Assembly (NCBI GenBank): GCA_963825445.1
Contig: CAWGTM010000020.1
Coordinates: forward strand, 434,001 to 498,000
Length of the DNA: 64,000 nt
Origin: Actinophytocola sp963825445
Lineage (GTDB): Bacteria; Actinomycetota; Actinomycetes; Mycobacteriales; Pseudonocardiaceae
Direction of reading: 5' to 3'
In this document: in pieces, positions 16,937-23,956 of the stretch
Layout: every line of letters begins with the position of its first letter
How positions within the stretch are numbered: the stretch's first letter is position 1
The notes under the pieces: model-generated
What the model saw: the letters and a program-made list of their open reading frames with translations, nothing else
What the model was told of the DNA's origin: nothing
Database searches by the model: none
Translations under genes and position numbers: made by a program

Positions 16937-17773
16937 GTGCTCGACCAGACCGAGGTGGGCAGCGCGGTCACGCCGCGGCCCAGCACCGGACGGGTGCTGG
17001 GCCGGGTGCGTGCCGCGCTGATCGTCGTCGAGGGCCTGTGGACCTGGTACCGCCGCAACTGGCGCTCCACGGCGGTCTCCAGCGTCGTGCAGCCGGTGCT
17101 GTTCCTGCTGGCGTTGGGCTTCGGACTCGGTTCGCAGGTGGCGCCCACCGAGGCCACCGGCGGGCTGCGCTACGTGGTCTACCTGGCGCCCGCGCTGCTG
17201 GTGGCCACGGCCGTGCAGCTCGCCGCGTTCGAGTCCACCTACCCGATCCTGTCGGCGTTCAAGTGGCAGCAGACCTACCTGGGCATCGCCGCGTCGCCGA
17301 TCACGCCCGCCCAGATCCTCGGCGGCCAGCTCACCTGGATCGGCCTGCGGCTGATGGCCTCGGGCGCGGTCTACCTGGTGGTGGCCGCCGCACTCGGCAC
17401 GCTCACCGGCCCGGGGGTGCTGCTCACGCTCCTGATCGCGGTACTGACCGGTCTTGCCACGGCCGCGCCCATCGCCGCCTACGCGTCCACGCTCAACACC
17501 GAGGGCCAGCAGTTCAGCGCCATCTTCCGGTTCATCGTGATGCCGATGACCCTCTTCGCGGGCGCGTTCTTCCCGATCGAGCAACTGCCGGCCTGGATCC
17601 GCCCGATCGCCTGGATCACCCCACTCTGGCACGGCACCGAACTGGGCCGCGACGCCGCATTCGACCAGCTCAGCTGGGGCCCCACCCTCGGCCACCTGAC
17701 GTTCCTGTGCGCTCTGTTCGCCGCAGGCGCCTGGTGGGGCGCGCGCAACTACCGCAAGAGGCTGGCCGCATGA
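16937..17773 (+). CDS. ABC-2 type permease, first
   Basis: 278 residues with six predicted membrane helices, for example VVYLAPALLVATAVQLAAF and LLTLLIAVLTGLATAAPIAA, and the ABC-2 signature near the C-terminus (FFPIEQLPAWIRPIAWITPL). The GTG start is nine bases after the toxin gene, with GGGGGAAGCC upstream. It is a DrrB-like channel half and should pair with the ATPase at 15292. It ends in ATGA overlap with a small repeat-derived frame, not directly with the second permease. Confidence 0.87.
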   Translation: MLDQTEVGSAVTPRPSTGRVLGRVRAALIVVEGLWTWYRRNWRSTAVSSVVQPVLFLLALGFGLGSQVAPTEATGGLRYVVYLAPALLVATAVQLAAFESTYPILSAFKWQQTYLGIAASPITPAQILGGQLTWIGLRLMASGAVYLVVAAALGTLTGPGVLLTLLIAVLTGLATAAPIAAYASTLNTEGQQFSAIFRFIVMPMTLFAGAFFPIEQLPAWIRPIAWITPLWHGTELGRDAAFDQLSWGPTLGHLTFLCALFAAGAWWGARNYRKRLAA

Positions 17774-17964
17774 GCAAGCCCACGAGCGAACCAACGACAC
17801 AGGCCGTGCCTGCGAGCGAGTCGATGGCAAAGAGCGGCCGGGCCGGTGGGTCGCCGGTGCGGATCTCGCCGGCCGGTAGGTGTGCGGGACTGGCCACGGG
17901 TGCTGGCGGGGAGACCATCGGCGGTTCCCGCCGGGATCCGGCGCGCGGGGAGTTGGCGGCATGA
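17770..17964 (+). CDS. Small repeat-derived frame between two permease genes
   Basis: A 64-residue frame with ATGA overlaps at both ends: its ATG overlaps the stop of the first permease, and its stop overlaps the ATG of the second. It begins MSKPTSEPTTQ, encoded by two degenerate copies of the 30-bp repeat of 13198-13317. The rest is Gly/Arg/Ala-rich without recognisable fold. It looks like an inserted element that preserved translational coupling, rather than a gene with its own function. Whether a stable peptide is made is unknown. Confidence 0.5.
   Translation: MSKPTSEPTTQAVPASESMAKSGRAGGSPVRISPAGRCAGLATGAGGETIGGSRRDPARGELAA
17774..17833. repeat. Two degenerate copies of the 30-bp start-codon repeat
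   Basis: Units 17774-17803 and 17804-17833 align with the 30-bp repeats at 13198-13317; shared blocks include GAGCGAA and GACACAGG in the first and TGCCTGCGAGCGAGTC in the second. As in the other locus, the first unit starts exactly four bases after an ATG. Confidence 0.7.
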
Positions 17965-18785
17965 GCGCGCCGACCGTCCAGGGCGGCGGCCTGCTGCTGC
18001 GGATGCTGCCGCCCGGTATGTACGCCGGCCGGGCAAGAGTGCTGGTCGAGCGGTCGTTGCTCGTCAACCGGCGGGCGTGGCTCGCGATCGTGTCCGGCTT
18101 CTGCGAGCCGCTGTTCTACCTGCTGGCCATGGGTGTGGGGTTCGGCAGCCTGGTGGGCGAGGTGGTCGGCCCCGGCGGTGAGCCGATCAGCTACGTCGCC
18201 TTCGTCGGGCCCGCGCTGCTCGCCGCCTCCGCCATGAACGGCGCGGTCTACGACTCCACCTTCAACGTCTTCTTCAAGTTCAAGTACGCCAAGCTCTACG
18301 ACGCGATGCTCGCCACCCCGCTCGGCCCGATCGACGTGGCGATCGGCGAGATCGCCTGGGCGCTGCTGCGCGGCGGTATGTACGCCACCGGGTTCCTGGC
18401 GGTGATGCTCGGCATGGGGCTGATCGCGTCGCCGTGGGCGTTGCTCGCGTTGCCGGCCGCCCTGCTCGTGGCGTTCTCGTTCGCGGCCATCGGCATGGCG
18501 GCCACCACGTTCATGCGTTCGTGGCAGGACTTCGACCTGGTGCAGCTCGCGCTGATGCCGATGTTCCTGTTCTCCACCACGTTCTTCCCGCTCGACGTCT
18601 ACCCGGCGGTCGTGCGGTTCATGGTGCAGTGCCTGCCGCTCTACCACGCGATCGAGATCATGCGGGCGCTGTGCACCGGCTTCGTCGGCCTCTCCCTCCT
18701 CGGGAACCTGGCGTACTTCGTGGTCATGGCGGGCATCGGCGTGGTGATCGCGTCACGCCGCCTCGGGATCCTGCTGCTGCGTTAG
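17961..18785 (+). CDS. ABC-2 type permease, second
   Basis: 274 residues, six predicted membrane helices (for example LLALPAALLVAFSFAAIGMAA) and the ABC-2 C-terminal signature FFPLDVYPAVVRFMVQCLPL. N-terminal cytoplasmic part has RVLVERSLLVNRRAWLAIVSG, as in DrrB/NodJ-like exporters. ATG 17961 overlaps the stop of the small frame before it. With the first permease it should form a heterodimeric channel driven by the ATPase at 15292. The 3' end overlaps the convergent DoxX gene by four bases. Confidence 0.88.
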   Translation: MSAPTVQGGGLLLRMLPPGMYAGRARVLVERSLLVNRRAWLAIVSGFCEPLFYLLAMGVGFGSLVGEVVGPGGEPISYVAFVGPALLAASAMNGAVYDSTFNVFFKFKYAKLYDAMLATPLGPIDVAIGEIAWALLRGGMYATGFLAVMLGMGLIASPWALLALPAALLVAFSFAAIGMAATTFMRSWQDFDLVQLALMPMFLFSTTFFPLDVYPAVVRFMVQCLPLYHAIEIMRALCTGFVGLSLLGNLAYFVVMAGIGVVIASRRLGILLLR

Positions 18786-19204
18786 AAGAGCGGGCCCGTG
18801 ATCGTGAGGCCCAGGTTGTCACCGAGCTGGGAGTACAGCGCGAGGATGAGCAGGGCGGCTCCGGCCAGCGCGATGTCCTTCTGAAAGTGGATCATCTCCA
18901 TCTGCTTGGTGGCCGGGTCGGTCTCCTTCCAGAACGCGTGCATGAGGACCGCGGTCGGCACCAGGAAGACGACCAGCAGCAGGGCGCCGAGGTCGGCGTA
19001 GACGCCCAGCAGCACCATGAGCGCGCCGACGATCATCAGCACACCGCTGCCGATGGTGGCGAGCTTCGCCATGGGGACGCCCTTGCTCGCGGCGAAGCCG
19101 GCCATCATGTCCGATTTCAGGACATGGGCGACACCGGAACCGAGAAACAGCAGCACGAACAGGATGCGTCCGATGAGCGCGACGATGTCCATACCAGTGT
19201 CCAT
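18782..19204 (-). CDS. DoxX-family membrane protein
   Basis: 140 residues, four membrane helices: IVALIGRILFVLLFLGSGVAH, GSGVLMIVGALMVLLGVYA, LLLVVFLVPTAVLMHAF and ALAGAALLILALYS. The N-terminal GRILFVLLFLGSGVAHV pattern is typical of DoxX/YphA quinol-oxidase-associated proteins; in mycobacteria a DoxX works with SodA and SseA in thiol redox homeostasis. ATG 19204 is preferred because GGAGG lies seven bases upstream; GTG 19222 would bury that site. It is single and convergent with the exporter operon. Confidence 0.83.
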   Translation of the reverse strand: MDTGMDIVALIGRILFVLLFLGSGVAHVLKSDMMAGFAASKGVPMAKLATIGSGVLMIVGALMVLLGVYADLGALLLVVFLVPTAVLMHAFWKETDPATKQMEMIHFQKDIALAGAALLILALYSQLGDNLGLTITGPLF

Positions 19205-19311
19205 GGGTTGACCTCCACTCACAGAGGGCTACTAGTTCAGTGCTCAACTGTCTCGCTTCCGGATCACCGGCGCAATACGGCGGAGCGCGTCCGGGTTAGG
19301 CTGGCGGCATT

Positions 19312-21234
19312 ATGAGTGTTGAGTCCCTCTTTCCCAGACTCGAGCCGTTGCTCCCCAGGGTGTCCAAGCCCGTCCAGTACGTCGGCGGGGAGCTGAACTC
19401 GACCGTCAAGGACTGGGACGCCACCACCGTCCGCTGGGCCTTGATGTACCCCGACGCGTACGAGGTCGGCCTGCCCAACCAGGGCGTCATGATCCTGTAC
19501 GAGGTGCTGAACGAGCTGCCCGACGTACTGGCCGAACGCACCTACGCCGTCTGGCCCGACCTCGAGAAGCTGATGCGCGAGGCCGGTGTCCCCCAGTTCA
19601 CGGTCGACGCGCACCGTCCGGTCGTGGCGTTCGACCTGCTGGGCGTCAGCTTCGCCACCGAACTCGGCTACACCAACCTGCTCGCCGCGCTCGACCTGGC
19701 CGGCATCCCGCTCTACGCCCGCGACCGCACCGAGGACCACCCGGTGGTCCTGGCCGGCGGACACGCGGCGTTCAACCCGGAGCCGATTTCCGACTTCGTG
19801 GACGCGGCCGTGCTCGGCGACGGCGAGGAGGCGGTACTCGAGATCACCGACCTCGTCCGCCAGTGGAAGCTCGAGGGCCGCCCCGGTGGTCGCGACGAGC
19901 TGCTCACCCGCATGGCCGAGACCGGCGGGGTGTACGTGCCGCGGTTCTACGACGCGGCCTACTCCGCCGACGGCATGCTCACCGGAACCACGCCCAACCG
20001 CGAGCGGGTGCCGGCGCGTGTCGCCAAGCGCACCACCATGGACCTCGACGCGTGGCCGTACCCGAAGCAGCCGCTGGTGCCGCTCGCCGAGAGCGTGCAC
20101 GAGCGGATGAGCGTGGAGATCTTCCGCGGCTGCACGCGCGGCTGCCGGTTCTGTCAGGCGGGCATGATCACCCGCCCGGTGCGCGAGCGGTCCATCGAGG
20201 GCATCGGCGCCATGGTCCAGAAGGGACTGGAGGCGAGCGGGTTCGAGGAGGTCGGCCTGCTGTCGCTGTCGAGCGCCGACCACTCGGAGATCGCCGAGAT
20301 CACCAAGGGCCTGGCCGACCGCTACGAAGGCACGAACACCGGCCTGTCGCTGCCGTCCACCCGGGTCGACGCGTTCAACATCGACCTGGCGAACGAGCTG
20401 TCCCGCAACGGGCGGCGCTCCGGACTCACGTTCGCGCCCGAGGGCGGCAGCGAGCGGATCCGCAAGGTCATCAACAAGATGGTGTCCGAAGAGGACCTCA
20501 TCAGGACGGTCAGCGCCGCGTACGCGAACGGCTGGCGCCAGGTGAAGCTGTACTTCATGTGCGGGCTGCCCACCGAGACCGACGACGACGTGCTGCAGAT
20601 CGCCGAGATGGCCAAGGAGGTCATCCGCGCGGGCCGCGCGGCCAGTGGCCGCAAGGACATCCGGTGCACGATCTCCATCGGCGGGTTCGTCCCCAAGCCG
20701 CACACACCGTTCCAGTGGGCCGCGCAGTGCGATCCGGACACTGTGGACAGTCGGCTGCGCAAGCTGCGCGAGGCCGTGAACTCCGACCGGAGCATCGGCC
20801 GCAACATCGGCATGCGCTACCACGACGGCAAACCGAGCCTCATCGAAGGACTGCTGTCCCGCGGCGACCGTCGCGTCGGCCGGGTCATCGAGCGGGTCTG
20901 GCGCGAGGGCGGCCGGTTCGACGGCTGGAGCGAACACTTCTCCTACGAGCGCTGGGTTTCCGCGGCGAACGCCGAACTCGAGCCGCTCGGTGTGAGCCTC
21001 GCCTGGTTCACCACACGGGACCGCGAGGAGGCCGAGGTGCTCCCGTGGGACCACCTGGACTCGGGCCTGGAGAAGGAATGGCTCTGGGACGACTGGCAGG
21101 ACGCGTTGGAGGAGAAGGAACTCGACGACTGCCGCTGGACCCCGTGCTTCGACTGCGGCGTGTGCCCGGCCATGGGCACGGACATCGAGATCGGCCCCAC
21201 CGGCCGCACCCTGCTCCCACTGACCCCGGTCTAG
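19312..21234 (+). CDS. TIGR03960-family B12-binding radical SAM protein
   Basis: 640 residues. An N-terminal B12-binding-like domain (about 30-200) is followed by the radical SAM core with the iron-sulfur motif GCTRGCRFCQ (Cys274, 278, 281) and SAM-binding segments EVGLLSLSSAD and FAPEGGSERIRKVIN. The C-terminus ends with a Cys-rich patch (CRWTPCFDCGVCP). The family nearly always pairs with a DUF2344 (TIGR03936) protein, next to rne in actinobacteria; the pair is thought to modify RNA or a ribosomal component, but the reaction is not established. Here the partner is at 22947, beyond an inserted protease gene. ATG 19312 is the start. Confidence 0.92.
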   Translation: MSVESLFPRLEPLLPRVSKPVQYVGGELNSTVKDWDATTVRWALMYPDAYEVGLPNQGVMILYEVLNELPDVLAERTYAVWPDLEKLMREAGVPQFTVDAHRPVVAFDLLGVSFATELGYTNLLAALDLAGIPLYARDRTEDHPVVLAGGHAAFNPEPISDFVDAAVLGDGEEAVLEITDLVRQWKLEGRPGGRDELLTRMAETGGVYVPRFYDAAYSADGMLTGTTPNRERVPARVAKRTTMDLDAWPYPKQPLVPLAESVHERMSVEIFRGCTRGCRFCQAGMITRPVRERSIEGIGAMVQKGLEASGFEEVGLLSLSSADHSEIAEITKGLADRYEGTNTGLSLPSTRVDAFNIDLANELSRNGRRSGLTFAPEGGSERIRKVINKMVSEEDLIRTVSAAYANGWRQVKLYFMCGLPTETDDDVLQIAEMAKEVIRAGRAASGRKDIRCTISIGGFVPKPHTPFQWAAQCDPDTVDSRLRKLREAVNSDRSIGRNIGMRYHDGKPSLIEGLLSRGDRRVGRVIERVWREGGRFDGWSEHFSYERWVSAANAELEPLGVSLAWFTTRDREEAEVLPWDHLDSGLEKEWLWDDWQDALEEKELDDCRWTPCFDCGVCPAMGTDIEIGPTGRTLLPLTPV

Positions 21235-21237
21235 CGA

Positions 21238-21279
21238 GTCGTACCGTTTCGACAGTGGGTCGTACCGTGTGGACGGGCC
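21238..21279. repeat. Two 21-bp direct repeats between convergent genes
   Basis: GTCGTACCGTTTCGACAGTG begins at 21238 and GTCGTACCGTGTGGACGGG at 21259; the first ten bases are identical and the period is 21 bp. They fill the 52-base gap between the radical SAM gene and the convergent subtilase. No stable terminator hairpin is evident. Confidence 0.6.
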
Positions 21280-21286
21280 GGGTCGG

Positions 21287-22759
21287 TCAGTTGTCGCTGA
21301 CAGCGGCCAGTGCGTCGACCAGGCCGTGCCCGTAGAAGCCGTTGTACGGGGCGTAACCCGTGCAGTAGGCGTCCTGCGCGCCGGTGTCGTTCAGGTCGTA
21401 GTCGGCCGGGCAGGCGATCGCGTCCGCCTGTTCGGTCAGCATCCGGCTCAGGTCCTCGGTGGACGCGTCCGGGTGCTCACTGGCCAACAGCGCGGCGACG
21501 CCGGTCGCGTGCGGGGCGGCCATGGACGTCCCGCAGTACTCGTCGTACCCGCCGGGCACGGTCGACAGCACGCAGGAGTCCGACTCCTCGCGGGCCGCCG
21601 GCGCCTCCGGGGCCTCCGTGTCCCCACCCGGCGCGGCCACGTCGATCACGCCGAGCCCGTAGGAGCTGTAGCTGGCCTTCAGCTCGGTCGGCCCGACGGC
21701 CGACACGGCCACCACGCCGCGCATCCCGGCCGGCAGCACCTTGCACCCACTGTCCAACTGGCGGCGTTCGCCGAACTCCGTGGTCTGCCCGCTCGGCGCG
21801 GCCAGGTCGGTGGCCTCGTTGGTGGCCGCCGCGACGGTCAGCACGCCCTGCTTGCCCGCGTAGTCCACGGCGCGCCGCACGGCCTCGTAGACCACGTGCT
21901 CGTTGTCGCGATCGCAGGTCATCAGCCACGGGTCGACGAAGTAGCTGTTGTTCGTCACGGTCATGTTCTTGGCCGACGCCCACATCAGCCCGCACACCGC
22001 GTACTCCGGATAGATGTAGCCGTCGTCGTCGACCACCTTCACCGACGCGATCCGCACGCCGGGCGCCACACCCGCCGTGCCCTTGCCGTCGTCGGCCGCC
22101 GCGATGGTGCCGGCCACGTGCGTGCCGTGCGGGGAGCCGGTCGGCACCCACGCCGCGCGGGCGGTGTCGGGCGCGCCGGACAGGCAGCCCGCCGACATGG
22201 CCGGGTCGAGCGCCGCGCTCAGGTCGGGGTGGGTCGGGTCGACGCCCGAGTCGAGCACGCCGACCACCACGTCCTTGCTGCCCGGCTGGACCGCACGGGC
22301 CCGGTCCGCGCCGATCATCGTCATGTCCCACTGCTCGGCCGTGCGGTCGGCCGTGGAGACGGTGGCGGGATCCGTCGTGACAAGAGCCTGCGTCGAGTCG
22401 GCCCGGTCCTGGTTGTGGGGGCCCTGGACCGTCCTGGTCACCTGCTCCGCGCTGAACGCCCGGTCGTTGCCCATGCGCGTGGCGAACGCCTCGTCGGTCG
22501 ATTTGGCGACCGCCACGGCGATCTCCGGGTAGTAGGCGGTGAGCGAGCCACACGCGGCGGCGATCTCACCGGTCGCGGCCGGCTGGGTGGTGCCGGTCCG
22601 GAAAACGACGAGGAACCGCAGGTCGGCATCGCTCGTCGAGCATGCCGTCCGCGGTCCGTCCACGTTCTCGGCGCTCGCCGTCACACTGGCCGTGACCAGG
22701 TAGGACGCGAGCACCGCGGCGCAGACCGCTGCTGCCGGTGCACGGCGCAGCAGAGGCAC
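21287..22759 (-). CDS. Secreted S8-family serine peptidase (subtilase)
   Basis: 490 residues with a signal peptide (RRAPAAAVCAAVLASYLVTA, cleavage near ASA-EN) and a propeptide-like region (about 45-140). The catalytic triad is Asp170 (VLDSGVDPTHPDL), His211 (SPHGTHVAGTIAA) and Ser412 (CGTSMAAPHATG), with oxyanion Asn314 (AAATNEA). Cys pairs suggest disulfides, as expected outside the cell. The C-terminus ends soon after the catalytic domain, with no anchor. It lies on the opposite strand between two genes that are normally adjacent, so it is probably a later insertion. Confidence 0.92.
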   Translation of the reverse strand: MPLLRRAPAAAVCAAVLASYLVTASVTASAENVDGPRTACSTSDADLRFLVVFRTGTTQPAATGEIAAACGSLTAYYPEIAVAVAKSTDEAFATRMGNDRAFSAEQVTRTVQGPHNQDRADSTQALVTTDPATVSTADRTAEQWDMTMIGADRARAVQPGSKDVVVGVLDSGVDPTHPDLSAALDPAMSAGCLSGAPDTARAAWVPTGSPHGTHVAGTIAAADDGKGTAGVAPGVRIASVKVVDDDGYIYPEYAVCGLMWASAKNMTVTNNSYFVDPWLMTCDRDNEHVVYEAVRRAVDYAGKQGVLTVAAATNEATDLAAPSGQTTEFGERRQLDSGCKVLPAGMRGVVAVSAVGPTELKASYSSYGLGVIDVAAPGGDTEAPEAPAAREESDSCVLSTVPGGYDEYCGTSMAAPHATGVAALLASEHPDASTEDLSRMLTEQADAIACPADYDLNDTGAQDAYCTGYAPYNGFYGHGLVDALAAVSDN

Positions 22760-22946
22760 GGGGTGACCTCCAGTTGTTCGGGCGGCCGGTTCGGGGGTAC
22801 CGGCGGTCCAATGACCGGACGGTAACCAGCGGGCCGCGACCAGACAAGCTCATCGGTCGAATTCAGCCTGGCGGTACCGTGCCACCAAGCTCAAGTGAAC
22901 ACCACCGGAGTAGCCGGAGACCACCAGAAGGAGTAACTGAGCGCCC

Positions 22947-23726
22947 GTGGACCGTCCCAATCCGTCCGCATCCGCTGTACAGAAGCTGCGGTTGCGCTAC
23001 GCCAAGCGCGGTGTGTTGCGGTTCACGTCACACCGTGACATTGCTCGCGCGTTCGAGCGGGCGCTGCGCAGGGCGAGCGTGCCGATGGCCTACTCGCAGG
23101 GCTTCAACCCGCATCCGAAGATCTCGTGGATCGGCGCCGCGCCGACCGGGGTGGCCAGCGAGGCCGAGTACGTGGAGATCCAGCTGGTCCGGGAGGTCGA
23201 GCCGGCTGAGCTGGTCCGGATGCTCGACGCGGCCATGCCCGCGGGCCTGGACCTGCTGGAAGCCGTGGGCGTGACGGTCGGATCGACGATAGCCGCTGGC
23301 GGGTCGCTGGCGGACCGGATCGACGGCAGCAGGTGGCGGATCGAGCTCCCGGGCGTGTCGCCGGACGATCTTCGTGCGGCCTTCGACCGGGTGCTGGCCG
23401 AGTCCGTGGTCGAGGTCGAACGCCTGACCAAGAACGGTATGCGCACGATCGATGCACGCTCCGCGATCATCACGGGGAGCGTCGAAGATCCCCCGGACGG
23501 GTCGGAGTCGGCACCCGACGTCGAGCCGTGTGGGATACTCGTGGTGGTTGTGCGGCAGACGACACCTGCCGTACGTCCGGACGACGTGCTGAGCGCGCTT
23601 CGCGTGGTCGCCGCTCTGGAATCGCCGGTGCCCGCGAAGGCGACCCGGATGGCCCAGGGACGGCTAGACGACGGCGGAGGTCTGTCCGACCCGCTGGCTC
23701 TCGACAGGGCCGCGGTATCCGGCTGA
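22947..23726 (+). CDS. TIGR03936/DUF2344 radical-SAM-associated protein
   Basis: 259 residues. The N-terminal block KLRLRYAKRGVLRFTSHRDI, followed by RASVPMAYSQGFNPHPKISW, is the hallmark of DUF2344. The fold is related to the CRISPR Cas6/RAMP-like ferredoxin folds, and it acts with the TIGR03960 radical SAM enzyme encoded at 19312. GTG 22947 has AAGGAG some 18 bases upstream (AGAAGGAGTAACTGAGCGCCC), so the spacing is long. It precedes rne by 230 bases that contain no recognisable gene; that gap probably carries the rne promoter. Confidence 0.9.
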   Translation: MDRPNPSASAVQKLRLRYAKRGVLRFTSHRDIARAFERALRRASVPMAYSQGFNPHPKISWIGAAPTGVASEAEYVEIQLVREVEPAELVRMLDAAMPAGLDLLEAVGVTVGSTIAAGGSLADRIDGSRWRIELPGVSPDDLRAAFDRVLAESVVEVERLTKNGMRTIDARSAIITGSVEDPPDGSESAPDVEPCGILVVVVRQTTPAVRPDDVLSALRVVAALESPVPAKATRMAQGRLDDGGGLSDPLALDRAAVSG

Positions 23727-23956
23727 CGCGTGGCGCGACGTCAAGACTGACCTGCTGTGGCAGGTCGCCGAGTGTGAGCACGGCGACTCCATGGCGAGAG
23801 GCGAGGATTCCCGCCGCCCAGCGGTGGGGTTAAGACGAACACTGCTTCACCGAAGGAGCACGGTGGAGCTGGACAACGAGGCCCCTGTGCGGCCGCGTCC
23901 GACTGCGTTGGTGCGAAGGCATCCGCGGAGGACGCGCCCGGGGGCGAAGGAGCTAA

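Noticed and set aside
17774..17833. CRISPR-like repeat
   Set aside because: The units are adjacent without spacers and are coding. The same is true for 13198-13317 and 46414-46545, so no CRISPR array is present.
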